A stretch of DNA of 64,000 nt from Skermanella mucosa (GCF_016765655.2 NZ_CP086108.1:282501-346500); one strand, 5' to 3'. Shown: positions 45,693 to 55,519, counted from the stretch's first letter. The notes: a model not told the origin generated them from the letters alone. Numbers and translations: made by a program.

Positions 45693-47318
45693 ATGCCCGC
45701 GGACCGACCCCGAACCGACCAGGACGCGGCGGCGGCGCCGAGGCAGCGGGCAAGCCGGTCGGTCACCGCGGCGCTCGCCCTGACGGCGTTGCTGCTGGTC
45801 CTGGTGCTGTCGCTGGCGGCCCAGTTCATCTGGCGCAGCCAGAGCGACGCGAGGGCGGCGGCGGAAGCGCGGGCCGCCAGCGCCGCCTACGTCGCGTCCA
45901 CCCATGCAAGATGGCTGATCGAGGCCAACCTCCAGGCGCTGCGGCGGATCGACGAGTCGCTGGGGGACCGGCCGGACCTGCACGGCACCGACAGGGCGCG
46001 CGACCTGGACACGGCGGTCGCGGCCCTGCCGGGAGCGGTCCATGTCTGGGTGTTCGACGCCGACGGCAATTCGGTGCTGACCGACGAGCCGGAGCTGGGA
46101 CCGGCGCGCATCGGCGACCGGGACTATTTCCTGGCTCTCAAGACCGGCACCGAATGGCACATCGGCGCCCTGGTCAACGGCCGCCGCACCACCCGGAAGG
46201 TGTTCCCGATCGGGCGCAGGATCGAGCGCGGCGGGGAATTCCTGGGGGCGGCCGTCATCTACGTCCCGGCCGATTTGCTGGCGCAGTTCTGGCGATCGAT
46301 GGATCTCGGCCCCGGCTCCACGGTCGGGCTGCTGCGCGACGACGGCTGGCTGGTGGCGCGCTTCCCGGTGCCGGAGAGTTCCCTGAACCTGGCCAACTAC
46401 GTCCTGTTCACCGAGCATCTGCCCAAGGCTCCGGAAGGGTCCTACGAGGCCGAGGCGTCCCCCGCGGACGGGCGGGCGCGGATCGTCGGATACCGCAGGG
46501 TCGACGGGCTGCCGCTGGTCACGGTGGTCGGCATTCCGTCCAGCGCCCTGGCCGAGGGCTTCCGGGGCCGGCTGGGCGAGATAGCGCTGGTGGCGGCACC
46601 CATCGGAGCGGCGCTGCTGCTGGTCTCGCTGTGGGTGGTGAGGCTGCTGCGGCAGGAGGAACGCGCGCGCGACGCGCTGGCGGCCGCGCTGGAGGACAAC
46701 CGCATGCTGCTGCGCGAGGTCCATCACCGCGTGAAGAACAATCTCCAGACCGTCTCGTCCCTGATCCAGCTCCAGCCCGGCGACCGGGAGGGCAAGGACG
46801 ACCTGATGCGCCGGATCGCGGCCATGTCGGCCGTCCACGAGCATATCTACGGGTCGGACCAGTTCGGCCATCTCGACATCGCCGACTATATCCGCAGGCT
46901 GGTCGGGGGCCTGCGCGACGGCTACGGGTCGGCGGTCAGGGTCCAGTGCGACCTGGAGCCGGTGAAGGTAAGCCCCGACCAGGCGCTGCCGCTGGGGCTG
47001 ATCGTCAACGAGGTGGTCTCCAACGCCTTCAAGCATGCCTTTCCCGACGGGCGGCCGGGCCTGATCACGGTGACCCTCAAGGCGGAGGACGACGGCCGTG
47101 CCCTCCTCCGGGTCCGGGACGACGGCGTCGGCTACCAGCCCGGCCGGGCGACCGGCATGGGAAGCCGCCTGATCCGGGGGCTGGTGCATCAGATCGAGGG
47201 GAACTGCGAGTTCCAGGACGACCACGGCACGGTATTCGTCCTGGACTTCCCTCTGGCCGACCTGCAGGCCGGCCGCGCCGGCCGGCGGGTCCCGGGCGCC
47301 GCCGAACGGGCGGCCTGA
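45693..47318 (+). CDS. Membrane sensor histidine kinase, Cache-type sensor plus HisKA_2/HWE-type core
   Basis: 541 residues. Helix 1 at about 24-44, a periplasmic Cache-like sensor (residues 50-295, with GDRDYFLALKTG), helix 2 at about 296-316, then EVHHRVKNNLQTVSSLIQL with phosphoacceptor His345 and an ATPase domain with NEVVSNAFKHAF (N-box) and RDDGVGY (G1). HRVKNNLQ defines the HisKA_2/HWE group common in alphaproteobacteria. No response regulator lies alongside, so it is an orphan. The periplasmic ligand may relate to the TRAP substrate. Confidence 0.86.
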   Translation: MPADRPRTDQDAAAAPRQRASRSVTAALALTALLLVLVLSLAAQFIWRSQSDARAAAEARAASAAYVASTHARWLIEANLQALRRIDESLGDRPDLHGTDRARDLDTAVAALPGAVHVWVFDADGNSVLTDEPELGPARIGDRDYFLALKTGTEWHIGALVNGRRTTRKVFPIGRRIERGGEFLGAAVIYVPADLLAQFWRSMDLGPGSTVGLLRDDGWLVARFPVPESSLNLANYVLFTEHLPKAPEGSYEAEASPADGRARIVGYRRVDGLPLVTVVGIPSSALAEGFRGRLGEIALVAAPIGAALLLVSLWVVRLLRQEERARDALAAALEDNRMLLREVHHRVKNNLQTVSSLIQLQPGDREGKDDLMRRIAAMSAVHEHIYGSDQFGHLDIADYIRRLVGGLRDGYGSAVRVQCDLEPVKVSPDQALPLGLIVNEVVSNAFKHAFPDGRPGLITVTLKAEDDGRALLRVRDDGVGYQPGRATGMGSRLIRGLVHQIEGNCEFQDDHGTVFVLDFPLADLQAGRAGRRVPGAAERAA

Positions 47319-47490
47319 TCGGGGCGAGCCGGACGGTGTGATCCCGACGGGGCACCACCGAAGAGAGCGGCGGCCGGGGGCTGAGCGGCGTTTTTCACGA
47401 TCGATTCACGCTCCCCGTGACGGGGCGATGACAGGCGGCGGGTAGCGTCGGTCCAGGAATACGGACCGACCACCACATGGATGCCCCATC

Positions 47491-48870
47491 ATGAGCCTCA
47501 AGGACCTGCGCGGCGAGCCCGTGTCCGCTTCGGACCGCCGCTCGCTCGACCGTTTCGAACATGCCCTCGGGCTGCTGAACGGCTATTTCGCCGACCCGCT
47601 GGCCGCCATCGACGAGGCGCTGGAGGAGAACCCCGGCTTCGTCATGGGCCACTGCCTGCGCGGAGCCCTGATGCTGATGGCGGCGGAGAAGTCGGCCGAA
47701 CCGGAACTCCGCCGCAGCGTCGAGGCGGCCGAGGCGCTGGCCGGCTCTGCCAACGGCCGGGAGCGCGGCCATGTCGCGGCGCTGCGGTCCTGGCTGGACG
47801 GGGATTTCCACCGGGCGGGCGAGCTGTACGGCGAGGTGCTGCTGGAGCATCCTCGCGACCTGCTGGCGCTCCAGGTCGCCCATCAGGTGGATTTCTTCGT
47901 CGGCAACACCGCCCTGCTGCGCGACCGGCCGGCCCGCGTGCTGCCGCAGTGGGACGCCGCCACGCCGGGCTACGGCTACGTGCTCGGCATGCACGCCTTC
48001 GGGCTGGAGGAGAACAACATGTTCCGCCGGGCGGAGGAGGCGGGCCGCCACGCGGTGGAGCTGACGCCGCGCGACCCCTGGGCGATCCATGCCGTGGCCC
48101 ACGTAATGGAGATGGAGGGCCGGCTGGGCGACGGCATCCGCTGGATGACCAAGCGGGTGGACGACTGGGCGCCCGACAACATGCTGGCGGTCCACAACTG
48201 GTGGCACCTGGCGCTCTACCACCTGGACCACGGGCAGCCGGACAGGACCCTGGCAATCTATGACGAGCATATCCGGCCCCGGCCGGGCGGCGCCGCGATC
48301 GAGCTGGTGGACGCCACGTCCATGCTGTGGCGCATGCACCTGCGCGGGATCGACGTGGGCGATCGCTGGGAGCCGGTGGCCGACGCCTGGGAGCCGATGG
48401 CGGAAGACGGCTACTACGCCTTCAACGACATGCACGCCATGATGGCCTTCGTCGGCGCCGGCCGCGACCATGTCGCCCGCCGCCTGCTGGTGGTGCTGAA
48501 CCGGCGCGCCGCCGGGACCGGCAGCAACGCCGCCATGACCCGCGAGGTCGGGCTGAAGGTGTGCTCGGCGATCCGGGCCTTCGCCGACGGCTTCCACGAC
48601 ATCGCGATCGATCTGCTGACCCAGGCGCGCGCGGTGTCCCACCGGTTCGGCGGCAGCAACGCCCAGCGCGACGTGATCACGCTGACCCTGATCGAGGCGG
48701 CGCTGCGCGGCGGCAGGTCGAAGCTCGCCCGGGCGCTGGCGGCCGAGCGGACCGACCTGAAGCCGTCGAGCCCGTTCAACTGGGCGCTCGCCGCCCGCGC
48801 CCTGGACGGGGCCGGCGACGCCGCGGCGGCCGGACGCGCCCGCCAGCGCATGGTCCGGCTGCATTCCTGA
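47491..48870 (+). CDS. Tetratricopeptide repeat protein, TTC38-like
   Basis: 459 residues, helical throughout, with degenerate TPR-like pairs. Segments LLNGYFADPLAAIDEALEENPGF, LLALQVAHQVDFFVGNT, YVLGMHAFGLEENN and HVMEMEGRLGDGIRWMT (quoted in part) match the TTC38-like family found in bacteria and eukaryotes. Function in bacteria is not established. No signal peptide. It is followed 34 bases later by a secreted TPR protein, so the two probably share a transcript. Confidence 0.8.
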   Translation: MSLKDLRGEPVSASDRRSLDRFEHALGLLNGYFADPLAAIDEALEENPGFVMGHCLRGALMLMAAEKSAEPELRRSVEAAEALAGSANGRERGHVAALRSWLDGDFHRAGELYGEVLLEHPRDLLALQVAHQVDFFVGNTALLRDRPARVLPQWDAATPGYGYVLGMHAFGLEENNMFRRAEEAGRHAVELTPRDPWAIHAVAHVMEMEGRLGDGIRWMTKRVDDWAPDNMLAVHNWWHLALYHLDHGQPDRTLAIYDEHIRPRPGGAAIELVDATSMLWRMHLRGIDVGDRWEPVADAWEPMAEDGYYAFNDMHAMMAFVGAGRDHVARRLLVVLNRRAAGTGSNAAMTREVGLKVCSAIRAFADGFHDIAIDLLTQARAVSHRFGGSNAQRDVITLTLIEAALRGGRSKLARALAAERTDLKPSSPFNWALAARALDGAGDAAAAGRARQRMVRLHS

Positions 48871-48904
48871 GAATGATCGCGACGTTTGGAAACGGAGAGG
48901 AAAC

Positions 48905-50656
48905 ATGACCCGTTCGACCCTGCGGACCTCGCTCCATGCCGGCCTGGTGACGGCCGCGATGCTGGCTTTGGTCCACCCCGCCGGAGCCCAGACGGGCACC
49001 CAGCACCAGGGCATGCACCACCAGCCTATGAAGGTGGAGACTAAGCCCTTCGTCCCGCCCGCGGGCGGCATGTCGCCGGAGGTCTATGACGACCTTTCCG
49101 ACGTGCCGCTGTGGCAGAACCTGGGCACGGTCACCTATCCGGTCACGACGGCGTCGCCCCTGGCGCAGCGCTATTTCGACCAGGGGCTCCGGCTGGCCTA
49201 CGGCTTCAACCATGCCGAGGCGCGGCGCGCCTTCCGCAAGGCCCAGCAGATCGACCCGACCTGCGCCCTGTGCTTCTGGGGCGAGGCGCTGGTGCTGGGG
49301 CCGAACATCAACGCGCCGATGGATGCCGGCGCCATGGCACCCGCCCTGGCCGCCCTGGCCCGGGCGGAGCGGCTCGCCGCCAACGCCCGGCCCCATGAAC
49401 AGGCGCTGATCCAGGCGCTGTCACGGCGCTATGCCGCCGGGGGCACGACCGACAGGGCCGCCCTCGACAAGGCCTATGCCGACGCCATGACGGAGGTCGC
49501 CCTGCGCTACCCCGAGGACACCGAGATCGCCGTCCTGACCGCCGAGGCGCTGATGAACCTGTCGCCGTGGGACTATTGGCAGGCCGGCGGCGCGCAGCCC
49601 AAGGGCCGCACGGCCGAGATCATCGGGATGCTGGAATCCGTGATGGCGCGGAACCCCGACCATATCGGGGCGATCCACTTTTACATCCACATGGTGGAGG
49701 CGTCGGACCGGCCGGAGCGGGCGGTGCCGGGGGCGGACCGGCTGGCGTCGTTCGACCTGGGCGCGGGGCACCTGGTGCATATGCCGTCGCACATCTATTA
49801 CCGCATCGGCCGCTACCGGGACTCGCTGGAGGCGAACCGGCGCGCCGTCGCCGCCGACGAGGCTTATCTGGAAAGCATCGGCACCGCCGGCATCTACCCC
49901 TCGGCCTATTATCCGCACAACATCCATTTCCTGCTGGTCTCCGCCCAGATGGCCGGCGACGGCCCGACGGCGGTGAGCGCCGCCGAGAAGCTTCGGGCGA
50001 CCGTGACGGACGAGGCGGCGCGCACGATCCCGTGGGTCCAGCCGATCATGGCCGCGCCGTACTTCGCCCATGCCCAGTTCAGCACCCCGGAAACGGTGAT
50101 GGCGGTGCCGGCGCCCACGGACGAGTTCCCGTTCGTCAAGGCCATGTGGCACTACGCCCGCGGCGTGGCCCTGGCGGCATCCGGCGACGCGGCGGGTGCG
50201 GCGGGCGAGGCCGACGCCATAGCCGCGCTGGAGAAGACGGCCGGGATCGCCGGGCTGGCATCCGCCGGGATTCCGGCATCCACCGTCCTGGAAATCTCGC
50301 GCCACGTGGTGCGGGCGCGGATCGCCCAGGCCCGCGGCGACCTGGACGGCGCGATCGCCGAGTTCGGCAGCGCGGCGGCGCTGGAGGGGCAGCTTCCCTA
50401 TATGGAACCGCCGTTCTGGTACTATCCGGTCCAGCAGTCCCTGGGGGCCGCCCTGCTCCGGGCCGGCCGCGTCGACGAGGCCGAGCAGGCCTTCGCGGCG
50501 AGCCTGACGCGGTCGCGCAACAACGGCTGGGCCCTGTACGGCATGATGAAGGTCCACGAGGCGCGCGGCGACCAGGAGGCCGCGAAGCAGTCCGCCGAGG
50601 TCCTCGGGCACGCCTGGGCGGGCGACCGCGCGCTCCTGGACCTGGAGCGGATGTAG
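48905..50656 (+). CDS. Secreted TPR-repeat protein (583 aa)
   Basis: A Sec signal peptide (SLHAGLVTAAMLALVHPAGA) is followed by a His- and Met-rich stretch (residues 31-43: GTQHQGMHHQPMK). TPR units start with QRYFDQGLRLAYGFNHAEAR and CALCFWGEALVLG, whose Cys pair is conserved in relatives. DHIGAIHFYIHMVEAS and HMPSHIYYRIGRY are family motifs. GGAGAGG precedes the start. Probable periplasmic scaffold; the His/Met-rich tail suggests metal, perhaps copper. The stop codon lies inside an inverted repeat. Confidence 0.75.
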   Translation: MTRSTLRTSLHAGLVTAAMLALVHPAGAQTGTQHQGMHHQPMKVETKPFVPPAGGMSPEVYDDLSDVPLWQNLGTVTYPVTTASPLAQRYFDQGLRLAYGFNHAEARRAFRKAQQIDPTCALCFWGEALVLGPNINAPMDAGAMAPALAALARAERLAANARPHEQALIQALSRRYAAGGTTDRAALDKAYADAMTEVALRYPEDTEIAVLTAEALMNLSPWDYWQAGGAQPKGRTAEIIGMLESVMARNPDHIGAIHFYIHMVEASDRPERAVPGADRLASFDLGAGHLVHMPSHIYYRIGRYRDSLEANRRAVAADEAYLESIGTAGIYPSAYYPHNIHFLLVSAQMAGDGPTAVSAAEKLRATVTDEAARTIPWVQPIMAAPYFAHAQFSTPETVMAVPAPTDEFPFVKAMWHYARGVALAASGDAAGAAGEADAIAALEKTAGIAGLASAGIPASTVLEISRHVVRARIAQARGDLDGAIAEFGSAAALEGQLPYMEPPFWYYPVQQSLGAALLRAGRVDEAEQAFAASLTRSRNNGWALYGMMKVHEARGDQEAAKQSAEVLGHAWAGDRALLDLERM

Positions 50657-50747
50657 GTCGGCCTCGGCCGAAGGCCGACGCCGACGCCATGGCCGGAGCG
50701 TCGGCATGTGGTGTCGGCGTTGGCCCTGCGGGCCAAGGCCGACCTAC
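50653..50747. repeat. Inverted repeat overlapping the stop codons of two convergent genes
   Basis: GTAGGTCGGCCT (50653-50664) and AGGCCGACCTAC (50736-50747) are perfect 12-base arms about 70 bases apart; inner copies of GGCCGACGCCGAC and GTCGGCGTTGGCC add pairing. The TAG stop at 50654 and the CTA (TAG on the minus strand) at 50744 lie within the arms, so both flanking genes end in the element. It may act as a bidirectional terminator. Confidence 0.7.
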
Positions 50748-53700
50748 GAAAATTGGAATTTTTTCAATGCCTTCTCGATGCGGGGGGTGTGGCGGTCGAG
50801 GGCGGCGGCGCGGCAGGTTTTCAGGACGCGGGTGAGGTCCTGGCGCAGGTCGCAGCCGCGCTCGCCCCGGCCGAAACGGGCGAGCAGGCGGCCGCGGGTG
50901 GTGAACAGGCTGCTCCAGGGCAGCGGTTCGGGGCTGGCATAGTCCTCCAGCCCGTCGGCGTAGCGCTCGGCTGCCTCCCAGTCACCCATGTCGAGCGCCG
51001 TCTCGATCGCCTCGCGGTGGAAATAGAGGTGGTTGTGGCTGACGCTGCCCCGCGCCAGCATGGCCGCACCCTCGTCCAGCAGGCGGCGGCGCTCGTCCGG
51101 GTCGTCGCCGGCCAGGGCCATCAGCGCCAGGATGCTGGGACCGAGATATCCCTCCCCCGTGCGCAGCGCGATCTCCAGGGCCTGCCGCAGCAGGTCGAGG
51201 CTCTCCTCCCGCCGGCCGGCATGGAGCGCCATCCGGCCGAGGCCCAGCAGGTTCTCGGCCTCGAACCGCCAGGCGCCGAGCTGGGCGGCCAGGGCCTGGG
51301 CGCGGGCGAAGTGGGGGCGGCCGGCCTCCTCGTCGCCCAGCTCTCCCAGCATCTCGTTGGCGACGATATGGCTGAGCAGTTCGGCCCGCCGGTGGCCGAT
51401 CCGGACGGCGACATCGATCGACTCCCGCGCCGTGGCGAGGGCGGCGCCCGGGTCGTTCATGAAGAACCGGGTGACCGCGTCCATGTAGAGGTTTTCCGCC
51501 TCGATCCGGGGCAGCGACCGCTCGCGCGCCCGGCGGACGCAGCGGGAGAAATAGCCGTGGGCGGTGATCATCCGGCCGCGCAGGTAATAGGCGTCGCCGA
51601 GCCCGCTCATGGCATGAAGCTCAAGGTCGGGCTCGTTCGACCGCCGCGCCCAGTCCAGGGCGGCCTCGTGCTCGCGCAGGCAGCCGTCGAGGTCGCCGCG
51701 GGGGAAGCACAGGTTGCCGCGCAGGTGGTGGATGCGGAACCGCTCCGCCGCGAGGCCGGCGCGCATGGCCGCCGCCTCGGCATGCTCCAGCGCGTCCATC
51801 GCGCCGGAGAGGTCGTCCACCACGCGCATGCCCGACGCCAGCCCGAGCCAGGCGCGGCAGCGTTCCGCGTCGGTCTCCGCCAGGTCGCGGGCCTGCCCGT
51901 AGGACCGGATCGACGGGGCGACGGACCCCAGCGCGTCCAGCACCTCGCCGTGCAGGCAGGCCAGCTCGAACCGGTCGGCGCGTCCGCAGTCCAGCGCCAG
52001 GCCGCGCTCCACCAGCGACAGCGCGCGCTCGAACCTGAAGCCGGCGGCGTGGAACCGGGCGGCTTCCAGGAAGGCCGCGGCGGCCCCCGGGTCCTCCGCC
52101 TGGGCCAGGTGCTCGGCATGCAAGGCCGGGTCGCGCCCGGCGTACCACGCGGCGGCGCGGCGGTGCAGCTCGCACCGGCGGGAGCGGAGCAGGCCGGAAT
52201 GGACCGCTTCCTGGACCAGGGCATGGGCGAACAGGTAGCCGCCGCCATTTCCGCCATCGGGGGCCGCCGGGCGGACCAGCGCCTGGTCGAGCAGCGCCGC
52301 CATTCCATAGTCCGGGTCGTCCAGCAGCGTGCGCAGGGCGTCCAGGTCGAAGCGCTGGCCCAGCACCGAGGCGGCCTGGAGCGCCCGGCGGTCGGCAGCG
52401 GGCAGCGCGTCGGTGCGCGCCAGCACGATGGCGTGGATGGTATCCGGCACGGTGCCGCCGGTGCCCCGGCTGCGCAGGAGCTGTTCCAGGAACAGGGGAT
52501 TGCCGCCGGACCGGGTGACGCAGCTTTCGGCGAAGGACCGGTCGTCCGCCGCCACCGCGTGCGTCAAGGTCTGGGCCAGGCTCTGGGCCTCCGCCGGGCG
52601 GAGGGGGCCGAGGTCGATGGTCATGATCGGCACCCCGCCGGCGGCGGCCCGCCAGGCGGCGTCGAGCGGGTCGCCCTGGACCCGGGTCGTCAGCACCAGG
52701 ATCAGCGGGCAGTCGGCCACCAGCCCGGCGAGCATCGCGACGTAGGGTTGGACCTGGGCATCGGCCCAGTGGACGTCCTCGATCGTGAGGACCAGCGGCC
52801 GGTCGCCGGCCACCGCCCGGACCAGCGCCGAGATGACGGCGCGGCGGCCCAGGTCGCGGGTGCCGTGGTCCAGCGCGTCGTAGACGGAGCGCTGGTCGGG
52901 CGGCAGGGGCCGGTCGAGCAGGGGGGCGAGGTGGATCCCATGCTCCGGGCCGAGCGTGCCGGCGGCCGGCAGGTCCGCAAGCGCCCGGACAACCGCCTTG
53001 ATCGCGTCCTGGCCCCGGCCGACGCCGAAATCGAGCACGCAGCCGGTGACGCAGCGCAGTCCCTGGGCGCCGGCCAGGGCCTGGAACTCCTCCACCAGCC
53101 GGGTCTTGCCGATGCCGGGTTCGCCCCGGATATGGATCACGGTGCCGCTGCCGGTCTCGCGGCAGGCGGCGAGCAGGCCGTTGAACTGGTGCAGCTCCGC
53201 CCGCCGCCCCACGAAGGGGCGGGAGGCCGCCGCCTTGCCGGTGCCGGCCGTGCGAAGCCCCCGCAATCGCCAGGGCGGCCCGCCGCCACCCTCCAGGTCG
53301 AGGAACCCGTCCATCGCCTCCCGCACCCCGGGGGAGATCAGGATGTCGCCGGGGCCGGCCAGGGTGGCGAGCCGGTTCCCCTCCTGCATGGCGGTGCCGG
53401 TCAGCACGAAGTCCGGCCCGCCGTCCACGACGACCAGCCCGCAGGAAACGCCGATGCCGGGAGGCTCCGCGGTGCCGTCCACCCCGGCGCGCAGGTCGAG
53501 CGCCGCGCGCAGCGCCCGCTCCGGATCGTTGCCGTGGGACCGGCGCGCGCCGAACGCCGCGATCACCGTGTTGCCGGCGTGGCGGTAGAGGTCGCCGCCA
53601 TAGCTCCGGGCGATGCGCTCCACATGGCCGACCGCGTCGGCGGTCTGCCTGTGCATGTCCTCCGGATCGGCGGTATCGGACCCGGACAGGGCCGCGCAGA

Positions 53701-54526
53701 GGATGGCGGCGACGCGCAGCTCGGGGGCGGAGGGGAAGGGGCGGGGCGGCGCCTCGCCGGCTTCCGGGAGGGGTGCCGCGGCGGGGTCGGGCGGGTCGGC
53801 CCGGCTGTTGCGGCGGCGCTCCCGGATCTCCCGCAGGAGCGCTTCGGTCTCCGGTTCGGGCCGCACGCCCAGCTCGCGCTCCAGGACGGAGCGGCAGGTC
53901 TGGTACTGCTTCAGGGCGGCGGCGTGGCGGCCCTGGCGGGCATAGAGCCTCATCAGGGCGCGGTGGGCCGGTTCGCGCAGGGGATCGAGCGCCAGCAGCC
54001 GCAGCGCGTGGCGGACCCCGGCCTCGGCGTCGCCGGTTTCCAGGGCGTGGTCGAGCAGCCGGCCCAGCACGCCCTGGATCTGCTCGCGCAGGTGCCGGCG
54101 CTCGACCTGGAGCCAGTCCTCGAAGGCAGGCGACCGGGACGGGGCGCCGTCGAACAGGTCGCCGCGATAGAGCTCCGCCGCCCGCGCGAGGTGCGCGGGG
54201 GAGCCGTCGGCGACGGCCGCCCGGAATTCCGCGACGTCGGTGGCGAGGGTCCCGGCCGGGACGGCGACGCCGTCGCCCTCCGCGCTCAGGACGGGCAGGC
54301 AGCGGCGGAGCAGGGCCAGCGCCTGGCGGAGGCTGCTGCGGGCGAGGGCGTCGGGGCTGTCCTCCCACAGCAGCGTCGCGAGCTTCTCGCGCGGGTGGGA
54401 CTGGCCGGGGCGCAGGGCCAGGTACGCCAGCAGGGCCATCGGCTTGCGGGCGGTCAGGGGGATCGACGATCCGGCTGGCGATAGAAGGTCGAACCCGCCG
54501 AGAAGATTGAGGCGATGGGTGCCCAC
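50744..54526 (-). CDS. SARP-like regulator with BTAD, degenerate cyclase, AAA ATPase and TPR tail
   Basis: 1,260 residues from GTG 54526, chosen because GAGGAGG lies six bases upstream; ATG 54550 lacks one. Residues 3-100 look like a winged-helix domain and 100-240 the BTAD helical repeat (AELYRGDLFDG, VRPEPETEALL). About 270-420 resembles a class III cyclase, but the metal Asp positions read Ala279 (ILCAALSG) and Asn319 (HAGNTVIAAFG), so it is probably non-catalytic. The ATPase has Walker A GEPGIGKT at 468-475 and LTIEDVHWAD. The C-terminal half is helical repeats with EALDLARRTGE-like units. Such STAND-type regulators control secondary metabolism or stress genes. Confidence 0.83.
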   Translation of the reverse strand: MGTHRLNLLGGFDLLSPAGSSIPLTARKPMALLAYLALRPGQSHPREKLATLLWEDSPDALARSSLRQALALLRRCLPVLSAEGDGVAVPAGTLATDVAEFRAAVADGSPAHLARAAELYRGDLFDGAPSRSPAFEDWLQVERRHLREQIQGVLGRLLDHALETGDAEAGVRHALRLLALDPLREPAHRALMRLYARQGRHAAALKQYQTCRSVLERELGVRPEPETEALLREIRERRRNSRADPPDPAAAPLPEAGEAPPRPFPSAPELRVAAILCAALSGSDTADPEDMHRQTADAVGHVERIARSYGGDLYRHAGNTVIAAFGARRSHGNDPERALRAALDLRAGVDGTAEPPGIGVSCGLVVVDGGPDFVLTGTAMQEGNRLATLAGPGDILISPGVREAMDGFLDLEGGGGPPWRLRGLRTAGTGKAAASRPFVGRRAELHQFNGLLAACRETGSGTVIHIRGEPGIGKTRLVEEFQALAGAQGLRCVTGCVLDFGVGRGQDAIKAVVRALADLPAAGTLGPEHGIHLAPLLDRPLPPDQRSVYDALDHGTRDLGRRAVISALVRAVAGDRPLVLTIEDVHWADAQVQPYVAMLAGLVADCPLILVLTTRVQGDPLDAAWRAAAGGVPIMTIDLGPLRPAEAQSLAQTLTHAVAADDRSFAESCVTRSGGNPLFLEQLLRSRGTGGTVPDTIHAIVLARTDALPAADRRALQAASVLGQRFDLDALRTLLDDPDYGMAALLDQALVRPAAPDGGNGGGYLFAHALVQEAVHSGLLRSRRCELHRRAAAWYAGRDPALHAEHLAQAEDPGAAAAFLEAARFHAAGFRFERALSLVERGLALDCGRADRFELACLHGEVLDALGSVAPSIRSYGQARDLAETDAERCRAWLGLASGMRVVDDLSGAMDALEHAEAAAMRAGLAAERFRIHHLRGNLCFPRGDLDGCLREHEAALDWARRSNEPDLELHAMSGLGDAYYLRGRMITAHGYFSRCVRRARERSLPRIEAENLYMDAVTRFFMNDPGAALATARESIDVAVRIGHRRAELLSHIVANEMLGELGDEEAGRPHFARAQALAAQLGAWRFEAENLLGLGRMALHAGRREESLDLLRQALEIALRTGEGYLGPSILALMALAGDDPDERRRLLDEGAAMLARGSVSHNHLYFHREAIETALDMGDWEAAERYADGLEDYASPEPLPWSSLFTTRGRLLARFGRGERGCDLRQDLTRVLKTCRAAALDRHTPRIEKALKKFQFS

Positions 54527-54674
54527 GGGCTCCTCCTCGCGCACGATCATGAGGGACGACGATGAACGATCTTGCCACCCCGGCCCGGCGGCGACCAGGA
54601 AAAACGCCATCGGGAACCGCCCCGGCGCCCTCCTGTTGAGGTCGGTCCGAGCATCTGAACCAAGGAGTGGCCCC

Positions 54675-54872
54675 ATGGCCGAGCAGCAAGACAAGTTCCA
54701 CCGGGTCGGCGGCAACACGGACCCCAAGGCCAACCCGCCGAGCCCCGACGGCCCCGACGCCGTCCACAACCCGCCCGAGACCAACCGCGGCAACAAGCCG
54801 GGCCAGGTCTCCCAGGAAGCCGGCAAAACCGAGAAGCCCGAGCCCAGCACCGAGTCCGGCGCGCCGGGCTGA
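54675..54872 (+). CDS. Small hydrophilic, probably disordered protein (65 aa)
   Basis: ATG 54675 has AAGGAG eight bases upstream. MAEQQDKFHRVGGNTDPKAN begins a Pro/Asn/Gly-rich chain without hydrophobic segments. It is divergent from the SARP-like regulator. In size, charge and composition it recalls the 62-residue protein at 2596-2784, suggesting a family of small stress-type proteins. Unknown function. Confidence 0.6.
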   Translation: MAEQQDKFHRVGGNTDPKANPPSPDGPDAVHNPPETNRGNKPGQVSQEAGKTEKPEPSTESGAPG

Positions 54873-54897
54873 GGGGTCGCCATGGCCGGGCGTGATC

Positions 54898-55063
54898 CAT
54901 GGCCGTCCGGCACGGCAGTTCCGCCCCGCTCAAACGGTCTGCATGGCGACGGCAGCACCCTCCTTTTCGTCATACCCGGACTTGATCCGGGTATCTCCCC
55001 GCACGGCGTCGCTGATGGAGTCTGCAAGCGATGACCGGGTCAAGCCCACGGCTATCCGGCACG
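54898..55063. mobile_element. MITE-like repeat, truncated left-half copy
   Basis: Begins CCATGGCCGTCCGGCACG, a variant of the left end of the element at 55046, and includes a palindrome TACCCGGACTTGATCCGGGTA (about 54975-54995). It lacks the inverted right end and runs into the left end of the next copy, which suggests nested or tandem insertion. Confidence 0.55.
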
Positions 55064-55285
55064 GTACTTGCGGTTTTCTCAAAAGAGTTGATCAGGGGAA
55101 AAAGCACCCCCTTGTCGTCATGCCCGGACTTGATCCGGGCATCTCCGGCCACGGAGCCGTGGTGAGACCTGCGATACGATGGCCGGATCAAGTCCGGCCA
55201 TGACGAAAAGGGAATATTTCTGCCTACGGCTAATACTTTTCCTCTTTGAGCAAATACCGTGCCGGACAGCCGTGGGTCAAGCCCG
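55046..55285. mobile_element. MITE-like palindromic repeat element, copy 2 (240 bp)
   Basis: Ends CCACGGCTATCCGGCACG (55046-55063) and its complement with one mismatch (55268-55285). It contains palindromes GCCCGGACTTGATCCGGGC (about 55125-55143) and GGCCGGATCAAGTCCGGCC (about 55182-55200) in opposite orientation, as in the copy at 28984-29216. No open frame. Confidence 0.72.
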
Positions 55286-55395
55286 GTCATGACGGCAAAG
55301 GGAGGAACGCTCTGCCGAAATCCGACCATCCCCTTGCAGACCTAATCAAGCAGCCGACAAAGCCGGCGCGGACGGGGCTGAAAGAAAGGGATTTG

Positions 55396-55468
55396 GCCAC
55401 AGATGCACGCAGATGGACGCAGATAAGAAATCGATAAGTATCTGCGTCCATCTGCGTGCATCTGTGGC
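55396..55468. repeat. Perfect 30-bp inverted repeat (hairpin element 1)
   Basis: The left arm 55396-55425 starts GCCACAGATGCACGCAGATG and is perfectly complementary to 55439-55468, with a 13-base loop. The unusually long perfect stem makes a strong hairpin in DNA or RNA. The leading GGGATTTGGCCACAGAT is repeated before element 2 at 55512. Confidence 0.9.
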
Positions 55469-55519
55469 TAAGTAATGATCCCTGCCTTGGACGGTGCTGG
55501 GCCGGGAGGAAGGGATTTG

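Noticed and set aside
50708-54484. 1,258-codon plus-strand frame opposite the SARP-like regulator
   Set aside because: Composition is dominated by Gly, Arg, Gln and Val repeats typical of an antisense frame of a GC-rich gene; the opposite strand has conserved motifs.
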